A stretch of 64,000 nt of DNA from Bicyclus anynana (lineage: Eukaryota > Arthropoda > Insecta > Lepidoptera > Nymphalidae), in assembly GCF_947172395.1 (NCBI RefSeq), contig NC_069083.1, positions 1,706,501-1,770,500 on the forward strand. The letters are read 5' to 3'. The notes beneath the pieces are model-generated. The model worked only from the letters and a program-made list of their open reading frames with translations. It was not told where the DNA came from and made no database searches. This document shows, piece after piece, positions 48,246 through 60,338 of the stretch. The translations under genes and the position numbers were made by a program. How positions within the stretch are numbered: the stretch's first letter is position 1; the number at the start of each line of letters is the position of its first letter.

Positions 48246-48702
48246 ATAACCTTGTTTATATTATATAAAAAAAAAAATCAGCTGACTTCCGCGGCAGTGA
48301 AGTAAACAGGAAGAGTATCCAGGTTGCCCCGTAATTAATGGATACAACGCAAATAGTAGATACAATCATACACCACTTAATTATATTTGACCGTCTGTAG
48401 CCGGCGTAAGAGTCCTGCAGACGTCACTGTAAACTTGATCGGAGTGACTAGCGAAAGAATGGGCACCACGAGCGGCAGTACCTACGTTTTTACATAATAT
48501 TCAGCCCCGAGGGATATTATTTTAAGCTTCTTCAATTACTTTATAGTCTTACTTTTCACAAACATTTTAATTTTGCTTTTTATAGATAGACATCTTCATT
48601 TTGAGCGAGAATTTTGATTTTAGCCCCACATTACTCCAATTCAAATTGTTCGGTGATCTAGGCTATTGGAACACTTCTAAGTATTAGATAAGTAGGTTTC
48701 AT

Positions 48703-48984
48703 AGGCTGCCAGAAGCACCGAAGCAGAGCGAGGCAGCGGAGCCGAGAAACGGAGAAATTTTAGCCAAGTGGACAGGGACTTGCGAGCTAGTTTAAAAATT
48801 CATATAAAACCGGTAAGCGCAGCGGGGTTAAATAAATTTAATTTAATATTTATTTATTTAACAGTCTGCAACTCCGCTCCGCAACCTCGCTCCTCTCCGG
48901 TGGACACACTGTACGCAACTTCGGTCCGCATTAGTTCGTTTTCCCCTACGCTCTCTCGCTCCGCTCTGGTGGACAGGCAGCCTT
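48703..48984. mobile_element. Candidate inverted-repeat element, AGGCTGCC ends
   Basis: AGGCTGCC at the left and GGCAGCCT at the right bracket sequence with two opposed GC-rich blocks (GAGCGAGGCAGCGGAGC and GCTCCGCAACCTCGCTC). No clear duplication was found. Confidence 0.5.
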
Positions 48985-49691
48985 AAGGTCGCCACGACGG
49001 CAATTATTCTCACGTTTCTGAAATTCTGAATAATTGTCCGTTTGTGGCTAGCATTATGTTTTTTCGTTTATAATAACTATTAAAATAAAATAAAAATCAA
49101 ACTTCATCAACACCTTTTTATTTAATACTTGCCATGGACATGAAGTACATGATTTTTTTTAAAAGAACATCAGTCATATAAATTGAGACATGCCTAATGT
49201 TCCTCATTCACTTCCTGGAATCAGATCCTACAATAGACCAACGGAAAAATATTGAACCTAGTACCCTTCGGACATCAGTCCACCATTTAACCGTTAAACT
49301 ATCGAGGCTCTATATTTGTGATCAATGCATATTTATTGCACAAGCGACATTGTCAGCTGACATGGCTCCGAGTTACATACAGTCTATGAGATCACGCACA
49401 CATTTCGGAATATCATTCAAAATAGACTATTACATTTATTATTTTTAAATTAGCTTCAATAAATTGATATAAAAATAACTTACACCTAGAACTAGCACTA
49501 TTCGCTAAGAATATTTTATTAATTAGTTAAATATTATTTTGAAGTAATGTAACAAAATCAAAGTCTTATTTATAAAGGCGATCCGCCTTGTGATATAAGC
49601 GTAATGGTTCGACTTAAGTCTAATATTATAGCTAGCGCGCTAAGAACTGGTGTCAGCATGGTTTGAACATCTCATAGACGACGCAATGAGT

Positions 49692-50001
49692 ATTTTTTTT
49701 ATCCTCTACAATTTATCCCTTGGTTACAATCTCACCTGATGGTAAGTGATGATGCAGTCTAAGATGGAAGCGAGCTAACTTGTTAGGAGGATGAAAATCC
49801 ACACCCCTTTCGTTTTCTACACGACATCGTACCGGAACGCTAGATCGCTTGGCTTTACGTTTTGCTGGTTGGGTGGTAATTAGCCTCCAATTAACCAGCC
49901 AGACCTGTACTAATTAAGACCTGAAACAGCCCAGCCGGGGATCGAACCCAGGACCTGTCTTATAAATCTACTGCGCATACTCCTGAGCCACAGAGGCCGT
50001 C
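49692..50001 (-). mobile_element. SINE family A, reverse
   Basis: The body 'gatgatgcagtctaagatgg' and the B-box complement GGGGATCGAACCC are clear. It ends 'agaggccgtc'. Confidence 0.85.
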
Positions 50002-50096
50002 AAAAATGCCACAGATACACTATGCTCTTCGCATGCTGCGATGCTAAATTACAAACTATCATAATTAATAGGGAAGCCATGGGCAAAAAGAGGAGC

Positions 50097-50192
50097 ATCA
50101 CACGCGGCAGGACGAGTAACGTAGCCGTATCACACGCGGTAGGACGAGTGACGTAGCCGCATCACACGCGGCAGGACGAGTGACGTAGCCAA
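50097..50192. repeat. 32-bp minisatellite, 3 copies
   Basis: Units 'atcacacgcggcaggacgag' plus 'tgacgtagccgc' start at 50097, 50129 and 50161 with a few substitutions. Each contains TGACGTA, a CRE-like heptamer, possibly by chance. Confidence 0.9.
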
Positions 50193-50664
50193 ACTAAGTG
50201 TGTGCCTCCTTTCCTCCCATGTCGAGTCGTAGTGTGTGGCAGGCTTGTTATGAACATAGAGAGCACGCCGCTCTCGAGTCTATTTCAGTTAGTGATTTGC
50301 AGTCTAATATCAACAAACTTTATATATTAGATTATAAAAAAAATATCCCATCACGTAAAAAACAAAATAAAATATTTTCATACTTTCTGGAATCCGCACA
50401 AGAAAGACAAGTATTATGACTATGTTGAAACGTTTATAATAAATATGAATAAAAAATAAATATAGTTGCACAATACACAATTTACTATTTAAAGTGTTTT
50501 TAGATATCATGGGTACGTGACAGTCGCCTGTATGACGTTCATAATACGTACTATTATCGTGAATCGCGGCAAACTTTGTGAATTAACGTATAAAAACGAC
50601 CGTCTAAATTCTAAAGGTTTTGTGTCTCGCGGGAAATGTATAGAATTCCTAGATTATTATCTAT

Positions 50665-50986
50665 TTTTTTTTTATTCCAGTTAGCCCTTGACTACAATCT
50701 CACCTGATGGTAAGTGATGATGCAGTCTAAGATGGAAGCGGGCTAACTTGTTAGGAGGAGGATGACAATCCACACCCCTTTCGGTTTCTACACGGCATCG
50801 TACCGGAACGCTAAATCGATTGGCGGTACGTCGTTGCCGGTAGGATGGTAACTAGCCACAGCCGAAGCCTCCCACCAGCCAGACCTGGAGAAATTAAGAA
50901 AATCTCAGTCTGCCCAGCCGGGGATCGAACCCAGGACCTCCGTCTTGTAAATCCACCGCGCATACCACTGCGCCACGGAGGCCGTC
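50665..50986 (-). mobile_element. SINE family A, reverse
   Basis: A full-length reverse copy with a T-rich start (complement of the A tail), B-box complement GGGGATCGAACCC and an end at the complement of 'gacggcctccgtggcgcag'. Confidence 0.88.
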
Positions 50987-51152
50987 AAATCTATCGAGCA
51001 GTTGAGGCATTAAAGCATATCAAACAAACCGACATTCTCTTACGGTTATAAATAAAGATTGAATCATACACACGTTAACGCCAGCTCTGTAGCTACGGAC
51101 AAGGAAACAACATTACAGCTAATCCACGCTGTCTTACTTGCACTACAAATAT

Positions 51153-51817
51153 CTCGGACTAATTACATAAGGACCTGCCTCGCTAGACGTTACTTTTCTG
51201 TCAGAGTTTATGAACAACGATCTAACGCGATTATAAAAACTGTCTCTATAGAATCGATATTTCATAGTTGTAATAGCGTTCGTCGGTTAAAGAGCTCGTA
51301 TAAATATGTAGTTGAATGGTGAAAAAAATAACTTTTACTTTAGTATTAGACTAGCGGACGCCCGCGACTTCGTTCGCCCTTAGACCTCTTTAATCCAGCC
51401 CTGACAGTAGTATCGCTGTAAGAATGGAGTAACTTCTCCCGTTTTCCCAACATATCCCTTCACTGCTTCTCTGTTCCTATTGATCGTAGCGTGATGAAAA
51501 GTATACTATTACCTGCCCAGGAGTATGAATAATAATTGTACAATGTCTCGTTAAAATCCGTCGAGTAGTTTTTGTTTCTATAACGAACATACAGACAGAC
51601 AAAAAGTTTACTGATTGCATTTTTGGCATCAGTATCGAGCACTAATCACCCCCTAGTAGTGATTTGGGAAATATATTTCATGTACAGAATTGACCTCTCT
51701 ACAGATTTATTATAAGTATAGATAACATATTCTCTAAGCTCGTTTTGCTCGTGAAATGACAGACAATTTTATCTGTGAATGTGGATGCTATACTAGTCCT
51801 TGTGTAATTAGTCAGAG
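51153..51817. mobile_element. CTCAGAC element interrupted by another repeat
   Basis: Outer ends CTCGGACTAATTAC and GTAATTAGTCAGAG are flanked by ACAAATAT and ACGAATAT, an 8-bp duplication with one change. An unrelated 'gcggacgcccgcgacttcgt' repeat (about 51352-51720) interrupts it. Confidence 0.82.
51352..51720 (+). repeat. 'gacgcccgcgacttcgt' repeat nested in the CTCAGAC element
   Basis: Its head matches 37841 and its tail is 'attataagtatagata'. The host element's sequence resumes immediately after it. Confidence 0.65.
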
Positions 51818-52105
51818 ACGAATATACATTTCAGACACCACTACATACTCGAATATATTATTATAATATAAACATCTCTTGACCTCGAGGGTCTACATAA
51901 GATTTAAATCATTAGAAGTGCATACAATATTGCAATGCGATTTCTACACGGTTTAATATCACTTACAAATTAATACATTACAGTAATGTGAGTGTCAACA
52001 GGTTTGCTTTCAGTTATCTTTCATCTTTAATAAATTCTTCCACAAAGTACTCTCTATGAAGTTCATTTAATATTAAGCAGTAATAAGGGTACTTCCCAAA
52101 CACAC

Positions 52106-52327
52106 AAAAAAATGTTTAATATGTTAACACAAAAAATGTTTAATATGTTAACACAAAAAATGTTTAATATGTTAACACAAAAAATGTTTAATATGTTAAC
52201 ACAAAAAATGTTTAATATGTTAACACAAAAAATGTTTAATATGTTAACACAAAAAATGTTTAATATGTTAACACAAAAAATGTTTAATATGTTAACACAA
52301 AAAATGTTTAATATGTTAACACAAAAA
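52106..52327 (+). repeat. 24-bp minisatellite, 9 copies
   Basis: Nine nearly perfect units 'atgtttaatatgttaacaca' plus AAAA start at 52112. The period is a multiple of three, so an open frame repeating MFNMLTQK appears; this is not evidence of a gene. Confidence 0.95.
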
Positions 52328-52775
52328 AAGACATTTATCGATTAAAGCGAAATAAATAAGTGGCTTAACTCAGAATTATCGGAATTAGTCGGAATAATCA
52401 GGCTTGTTATAATAGGTTGGTCGCCCATATTTCGACAAACTCCAGAGATTATATAAGAGAAATACCCTATTCTATAGCTCACGACATTTTAAATTAGGTA
52501 CACGAATTCATTTATGTATATGTATAAAGGAGATGTCCCAAATTTGCCCCATGTGAAGTGTAAAATACCCAATAACATAGTATGCTAAAATTACCTTACA
52601 ATTTTCATATTAAAAGCTATAAACAGATATTTAGGAAATAGCGGGGTTTTAAAATAATTTTTATTTTTACTTTCTCACATAATATAATACCTATATTATG
52701 TGAGATGTTATGATACTCAATACGCAATAACCCCGCTATTTAGTATATAAAACAAAATTCATAATTAATCTAGAC

Positions 52776-53171
52776 CAGCATTTCCCAACTTTTTTCATCC
52801 ACGGACCTCTAGGGAATCAAGCAGTTTTCACGGAACCCCGTAGTAAAATAAACAGTGTCATAGTTCGAGCACCGTGGGTACTAACTGCCACAAACTTCTT
52901 AGAAGTAATTTCATGAGTGGAATAAAGTTTTCAATACTTCAAATATTCCTTCACCTGTAGTGTGAGAAGGCAGAGGTAAACAAAATAAAATATCATTTCT
53001 AATATATGTGTTAGTTAGTCTCTCATCTGAAAAGAAAAAATCTGCTCGTAAGTAAGCGTAGCGATTACGAGATATTAGCATTTATGTATGGTCCAGAGAT
53101 GACAACGCGGGCCCCCATACATATACTCACGGACCCCCAGGGGTCCGCGGACCACAGGTTGGGAAACGATG
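52776..53171. mobile_element. hAT-like element with ATCTAGAC duplication
   Basis: The ends CAGCATTTCCCAACTTTTT and CAGGTTGGGAAACGATG are inverted repeats. The flanks ATCTAGAC (52768-52775 and 53172-53179) are identical. Internal sequence is non-coding. Confidence 0.9.
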
Positions 53172-53969
53172 ATCTAGACATTACAATCCAAAGGTAAGAG
53201 ATTCATTGTGATGCATTAAGTTCTTTGTCTGGGGCAAACGGACAAAAAGTTAATGCGAGTTATGGAGAATGGGACATCTCCTTTGTTTTTTTTATTTAGA
53301 TGTTAAATACTAAATTTATATTAACAAAATCTATTTACATATTCACCATCACTGACCATACTGATATATATTATAGAGTAATGAATTTTGTAGGTGCATA
53401 TTGTATTTACATTTGTGTCCAATTTCATGGTAATATCTCAGAAATAGGAGAGACGATTTGAATAAATTTTACACTTAAATAATTTGGCTTTTCAAGTTTA
53501 TGGATGTTTTTAATTTGAAAACGCAATTTTATTAATATATTACTATTATATAGATTTTTTATAAGTCTCTTGAAGATTTTTGAGGTAATTACATGATAAT
53601 CGTAAGTTTAAAATACCACTATATATAAAATATAATAAATGACAATGTTAATTTTATTTATATACAATTAATTGCATATATTTTTTGTTTTGTATTAATA
53701 TATATTTTAATTAGTTTAAATAGTCTATGTTCTAGGAGATGCAATAGATTTTGTTATTCATTTCCAAAAATTTTCCTAAAACAAAAAATACGCATTTCGG
53801 TGCATAAAAGCAAAATTAAATTCACATGAAAAAATAAACGATAGACACATTTATAATTGTTGTAGTCAAAGTTCATGTAATTTTATATGTCGCTTTATGT
53901 AAAAGTTAAATAGGAAGTTTCTAGTAAGTGTAGTAAGCGATAGTTTTGATCTACGCAATTATCATTAAT

Positions 53970-54162
53970 TAGCTGACGCCGAGCGGTTTCACCGGCGTGG
54001 TTCCCGTTCCCGTAGGAACATGGGGATAATATACAGCATATAGCCTTTCTTGATAAATGGGCTATCTAACACTGAAAGAATTTTTCAAATCGGACCAGTA
54101 GTTCCTGAGATTAGCGCGTTCAATCAAACAAACTCTTTAGCTTTATAATATTAGTATGGATT
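53970..54162 (+). repeat. 'tagctgacgccgagcgg' interspersed repeat
   Basis: It ends 'ctttataatattagtatgga' and includes 'cttgataaatgggctatc'. It is the same family as 28008-28132. Confidence 0.55.
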
Positions 54163-55257
54163 AGTACTTTAAAAAATTTTGGTAGTTTCAACTTTTCACC
54201 ATTGATAATACCAATGGACCCACCTGTTGTGTGATAAAATTAAATGAGTTTTTTATTATTATTGTATTTCAATAGGCAGTGATGTCATAAAACTAATGCT
54301 TGCTTTAGAAACTCCATAACTTATTCATAACAATTTTACTATACTCCACGAAAACCTGACCAGTCTTCTAAGCGACCAGACTTATTTTGCTACTATAATA
54401 TTATTACTAGCAGTATTTTTAAGTGATGGGAGCCACGCGAGTTATTTTTCATTTACCTACTTTATAACTAGTTATTTTAAATTAAATTTTTCTAAGAGTC
54501 CATTTAAAAAAAATGCCAGGAATATGTCTTTGGCTAATATAATTAGTAGCGAAATTTTATTAAACGACTCCTCATGAGTTCCGATCAGTCTACCTTAATA
54601 AACACACGCGTCAGTCACATCCAGCTCGTGCGGATTAACTCGACACCTGACTCGAATGATGTTGGTACTGTATTTGTATAGATCTGATTGGTGTAGCCAG
54701 GAGGCAAGTTAATGAGCACGGGTTATACGTTAGAAATGATCAGTGACGTAAAAAATATATATAGTTTTACGTAGACAGAGATGTAAATATATAAACAGCA
54801 AACATCGTATTCTTTCAAAATACAAGATGGCAACTTATGCGTGTATATATGGTGTCTCAATATCGTTTTTCAGACACAAGTCATTGCAATTGTCAAAACA
54901 AGTTTGACAATGATGCAAATTGTATTATTAATTGACCATTGTAGATTTTTAAGTCTTTAGCAAAAAATAAATTATATAAAATGAACGTATTATAAGCAAA
55001 ATTATTACAGTATCAACTCACTGTAAATTATATGTCACCAGTTTACTTTAGAATGTTTTGGGATGTCAAAATCGTATTTGACTTACAAAGGCAAATCACT
55101 TGTCTATTTACTTCTCTGTCTAAGACTCTGTCGTTGACGTGTTGTTGTAGAGTATATCATGATCTACAAATCAATCTCGTCGTGAGAATGTTGCATGGAA
55201 TCATGAATACACTACATTTTAGATTCAACGACATATGACGACTTGTGTGTTTGAACC
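54163..55257. other. AT-rich intergenic DNA, nothing recognised
   Basis: No exon, tRNA, terminal inverted repeat or domain was seen. Confidence 0.4.
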
Positions 55258-55504
55258 AGTGGCGTAACTAGGTAACCAAGGGCCTTGGTGCAAATGGGGT
55301 CCTACTACTATCTGAACTGGTTCAATTTTATCAAGTGAAAATATAAAATATATACAAATACATAAATATGCTAAGGTTCATCATCAGCTCTCAAGTTCTA
55401 CAAGTTCAGTTTGATCACGATTATCTGGGAAGGATTCGAGGGGCCCCTTAGCTTGGGGGGGCACGGGGCTAGCTTCGCCTAGCCCCTGGGTAAATACGCC
55501 ACTG
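55258..55504. mobile_element. hAT-like element, CAGTGGCGTAAC ends
   Basis: The left CAGTGGCGTAACTAGG and right TACGCCACTG are inverted repeats. The flanks GTTTGAAC and GTTTGGAA agree at 6 of 8 positions, compatible with an aged 8-bp duplication. Confidence 0.7.
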
Positions 55505-55559
55505 GTTTGGAACTTTAATACCCACTTACTTACATTTTTATTGTCAATATATAACAGTT

Positions 55560-56400
55560 CTATATATTTACACATATCTGTTACGTAAAGGCATATTGTA
55601 CACCATTTTGTATTTTACAGTCACTTCATTTAGATATTCTTCCAAGATAAATTAATAATTTACTAAATGCATATTTAAAATTATTAAACTAATATTGATT
55701 TAGTATTAATTAAAATTATTTTCAATTTTTAAACTATACTGGAAGTTTGAAAGTGTTACCATTTTTTGCGCAAATAATGGATATTAAATACTTAAATTCT
55801 GATTAAGTGCGTATTATCTTATATCTAGAGTTATATTATATATAATGACATTTCTACAATACGATAAAACCTAGGCAGAACTAATTGGTTATTATATTAA
55901 TTGATTTAAATTAGATTAATAAAGTTAATTTTCATTAATACATAGATACATTTACTTAAATAGAAATGAATAAAACAAAAAAGTATACATATATTTTAGT
56001 GACAAAAAAATAATGTAAGTTAGTGATGATTGAAATGTGATTTGAGATGTTATATACTAGCAACACTAAATAATATGATAATTATTATATATTTTTTAAA
56101 ACAAAAAATAGTAATGGTTTGAATTGCGTATACAACAAAATACTCCCAACGCTCATGTCAAATTCCTACCGAAGTTTTATTGAAGATTTTTCGAGAATTT
56201 AATATTTTTATTATATATATTTAGTATCAAAATTATACGAGCGGTGAGAATATTGAGGTTTTCGCTCAAAAAAATTATTTATTTTGACCTTCCACAGATA
56301 AGGTGTGTGTTTTTTTTTTATAATAATACCCATCGCTACGAGTATGTGGTTAATACATTAGCAATGCTATTGATGTTCTGATGTTTTTATTTTACTTCTT
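55560..56400. other. AT-rich intergenic DNA, nothing recognised
   Basis: Very AT-rich with no open frame of note. Confidence 0.4.
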
Positions 56401-56406
56401 TAAAAT

Positions 56407-56570
56407 CAGCCCCCCTAGCCAAAGGCTTCGAAAACTAGAAAAATGTATGGTAATGACAAATCTTGATCACGTGACCTGTCGATAGCAAATGTCATTCCTT
56501 TTACATCATTCTAGTTTTCGAAGCGTTAGCGATCGTAGAGAGAGAATCGACTTGCCACTTGGCTAGGTGG
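56407..56570. mobile_element. Short fold-back element related to 41444-41785
   Basis: It shares 'cttgatcacgtgacctgtcg' and the right arm 'gagaatcgacttgccacttg'. The outer part of the left arm is deleted. Confidence 0.7.
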
Positions 56571-57158
56571 CAGGTCTAAGCCGATATAACCCCAAATAAA
56601 AAATCACTTATTTGTGACTAGCTCAAAATAAAAATCAAACGTAAATTTGAGTAAATTTTTTGGAATGTTTTATTTCAATGACTGTCTATTAAAATGTTTA
56701 AAAGGCTTTTACGGGGTTCTACAGACAACATAAATATGATATCAAATTTTCACAATAATCTCGTAAATACAGAATCTGCTTTTTAATTTTATTATATTAT
56801 AGTAGCGGACCCAGGCAAGCTTTGCTTTGACTGTTACGCAAGCAATTAATCAAAAGAAAGCTGGTAATACAGTTAAATTGGGGGTGTTAGGTTAATTTTC
56901 GTTACGGAATTATTTGATACGGTCGCCGCTTTCAAAGCCCGTGATAAAAGCTATGCAACAGTAAAATTATATAATTTAGTAATTCAAAAACAGCCTCAAC
57001 CTCTTACTAGTAACCACAAGTGTGTGCCGATGTTTGCACAAATTTTAGTTATATGTATTACTAAAAATCTTTCTTTCATAATCCTTCGTCAATTTTAATG
57101 ATATTTATTTTCCTTTTAATTTTAACTATCGTGAGTATTAATCATATTAATTGATTAT

Positions 57159-57302
57159 GAAACACGGCTAAAACTAACGTGATACAACGTTGGGGGAGTT
57201 TGGATCGTGCCGCGTTAAAAAACCAGCTCATGGCTAAGGGCCCCGCATGGGTTCGAAACTAGACGGGCATATAACTGTACGTGAGTTTTAGCCGTGTTTT
57301 AT
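57159..57302. mobile_element. Inverted-repeat element, AACACGGCTAAAACT ends
   Basis: AAACACGGCTAAAACT on the left is mirrored by AGTTTTAGCCGTGTTT on the right, around about 110 bp. Confidence 0.65.
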
Positions 57303-57963
57303 AATAAATTAAATTGATGAGTTTTATAAAATTATAGTGTCTAATGAGTACGTAGCTTATTTATACTAGTGGTTGTCTGTACCTGCGATATTTATAAAAT
57401 AACGAAAATGTGTTATATGTAGATGTATACATATATACATTATATACACACCTGTAGACCTAACATGTGCGACATAATGGTTTCTCGTCAAAAAATAAAA
57501 AAAGATATTTTCGACCAATAGCGAAAATATAGCTGTCTCACAACATTATATTGTATAGCCATTCAATTATCACATATTGAAAAAAGACACTGCGACAAAT
57601 CATTATTACGGATGACGTAATTGAACTAAAATAATGACAAGATTGATTCGTGTTCATTCAAATCCTCTGGAAATTTAACAAAGGTTGTATATCAATAAAC
57701 TTGTTCAAGCTAAAGAAGTCTCTATTACATTCAAATAAGGTTTTAAGTCGATTGGGGAGTACGCGGTGTGCAAGCGACCGTGACGTAAGCGGCGGCGCCG
57801 AAGCGTCGCGCCAGAAATCAAGGAGATAGACTGCATTTACGTTACATGAAAACGGGGCATAAAAGTTTTTCCCAATGCTAAGGGGGGAGCAACTATTTGA
57901 CAGGTTTTCATATAATCTTCTGTCAGTTCCGTGAGCCGTGCGAAAGACAGCGATCATCTAGTC

Positions 57964-58306
57964 CAGTGATTCTCAAAGTGGTCTATATCGGGGTCTATGA
58001 CAAACTGCAAGGGGTCTATGTCAGCGAAAAAAAATTTGGGGGTCCATTAAATGAAAATGTTTTCCACAATAGTGGATCATAACATATACACTGATAGTAC
58101 CTATTATTTACTTCGTATTATCTTATAATATCAAAACATATACATTATTTTAAATGTAACTATGAAGTAAAAAAAACATTATATATGTTTATAAAATTGT
58201 GTAAGTTGTAGGATACAGAAAATCAATATCAAATAAGTAGGGGGTTTACCCAACACGGAAAAACATGGCTAGGGGTCTACAACACAAATAAGTTTGGGAA
58301 ACTCTG
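57964..58306. mobile_element. hAT-like element with ATCTAGTC duplication
   Basis: The ends CAGTGATTCTCAAAGTGG and AGTTTGGGAAACTCTG are imperfect inverted repeats. The flanks ATCTAGTC (57956-57963 and 58307-58314) are identical. Confidence 0.88.
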
Positions 58307-58890
58307 ATCTAGTCTATGTACCGCAGGTACAATGTATGTCGTTGCTGTCTCATCACAACGAAAGATATATTGAGGCTAGGCCAAATTGTATCCTATAACT
58401 TGTATACAAAAAAATCGCAGTCGTTTAGAATTTGTAGAATATAGATGTATATGCAAAATCATTATATTATTAGAAAATGTTTGCTGAGGTTAAATTACAT
58501 AAAATGCTTTGATAAAAAAATACAATTAAAGAAACTGTAAGAACAATCAAGAAGATCATCATAGCATGCACAGTTTCCAAGTATTTGTTTCTAAGCATTA
58601 TGTCATTATATTATATTAAGCTTTAATAAATATATTATTATAATGATCTCATATCTACAGATATGCTTCTGTCACCTCAGGGCCGGTCCCCAAGTCTTGT
58701 CCAATCAACAGATAAGTTAGAGGTATGAACAAAAAAGTCAAAATTTATAAAATTTTAGCAAAAACTTTTCACAAAATTGAAGAATTTATATGTACAACAA
58801 ACGAAAAAAAACATTCAGTCATGAGACAGACTAAAGTAATATTTTGTTTTGTACACATATAATTGGTTTTTCACAAAAATAATATTAAGC

Positions 58891-59104
58891 CCTCATTCGC
58901 ACGAGAGTTTTAAAAAAGTGTTTAAATATAGTGCGAAGTTAAATGAAGGTCTATTTCCAACGCCCAAAATTGAAAATGCAACACTACTTGTGCGAAAAAG
59001 CGTTGTTTTACGCTGTCGTGTGAACATAACCTTGGGAATTTGTAGCATTTGTTGTAATTGAACGCTTTTTTAACGTCCGTTAAAAAAGCTCTCGTGCGAA
59101 TGAT
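58891..59104. mobile_element. Inverted-repeat element, TCATTCGCACGAGAG ends
   Basis: CTCATTCGCACGAGAGTTTT and AAAAAAGCTCTCGTGCGAAT are inverted repeats around about 170 bp. No coding capacity. Confidence 0.75.
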
Positions 59105-59465
59105 AGCAAAGTCCAGATTAATGTAAAAAGATGAATTCTTTTCATTTAGTCACACCATTATGAATGTTGCTATATTTGTGAAGTTTTTGCGCTGTTTTTG
59201 TAAAGGAATTTCCATGTTATAAACTCTGTTTTATTTTTAAAATCATTACCTCCAATTTGGTTAGACTGTCTGTACAAACCATAAACTAAACAAGTAACAA
59301 CTTATTATGTTTTATATTTACACTCTGCCATGAGCAGTCCACTGGTAATGGGAACATCTGTAGCACATTATCCTAACAGATTTTCATCTAACTTCCTCAA
59401 GTCTGAGGTCCTTATATCAAGATCAACCTCTACAGTCGTGAACTTTGATGTAGGACGCTAAAGTC

Positions 59466-59627
59466 CGGCCTCTCAGAGATTGCGTTTTTGACAGGTCGTG
59501 ATTGAATGGGACAAACATATCTAATTACAATTGCCTCGTGATTTTGTCTCATCACTACAAAGACTGTTCGAAGTTACATCGCCCATTCAATCACGAGCTG
59601 CCAGAAACGCAATCTCTGAGCTGCCAG
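59466..59627. mobile_element. Second copy of the CGGCCGCTCAGAG element
   Basis: The ends 'ggcctctcagagattgcg' and 'cgcaatctctgagctgcc' bracket an interior that is the reverse of 9719-9922. Confidence 0.7.
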
Positions 59628-59689
59628 ATTATAGGTTACCACGGATCTTTAATATATGCTGTGGCGATAGTAATCGACAAGATGACATA

Positions 59690-60180
59690 ACATATTGGAA
59701 GGTCTTACATCACATTTGACGTACGCAACATCGTTGGTACCAGAATAATGGTACTGAATGTACCAGTTCATTGTCTATCAACTTTACGAAAGTAAAGTGT
59801 ACCAACATTACCACACTAATACATTGAATGTTCTTACATCACATTTGACGTACGTATCGTTGGTACAAGTATAATGTTACTGAATGTACCAGTTCATTGT
59901 CTACCAACTTTACGACACTAACATACAAAGTCGACAGTAAGTGTACCAACACAACACTAGCACATTGAAAGTTCTTACATCACATTTGACGTAAACGACA
60001 TCTTTGGTACCAAAATAATGTACCAGTTTTAAGTGTACCAACATTACGACACTAACATACAAAGTCGACAGTAAAGTGTACCAACACTACACTAACACAT
60101 TGAAACCCATCACCACTTTTGATGTACGAGACATTGTTGGTCATGACATTGTATGTACCAGTTCACTTGACGACGAGTGG
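59690..60180. repeat. Diverged tandem repeat, about 130-140 bp, beside the cyclin E 3' end
   Basis: Segments like 'cttacatcacatttgacgta' recur at about 59704, 59834 and 59974, with a weaker match near 60106. They are interspersed with 'gtaccagttcattgtctacc'-like and 'gtgtaccaacattac'-like pieces. It starts about 160 bp beyond the cyclin E stop, so it may be transcribed in its 3' UTR. Confidence 0.75.
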
Positions 60181-60338
60181 TGACGAAACTCTACAATCTT
60201 GTACTATAACGTAGGACGCATTACTTAGGTATCTTCTCTCACTTATAGTGCTAAAGTCAATAATGACGTCACTCCACATGGTTAATACCAATGTTGCCAC
60301 ACTAACTATTGTAGGTACCAGAATGTATATGTACCAGT

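Noticed and set aside
52112..52345. 77-codon frame repeating MFNMLTQK
   Set aside because: Explained by a 24-bp minisatellite in AT-rich DNA; no flanking gene structure.
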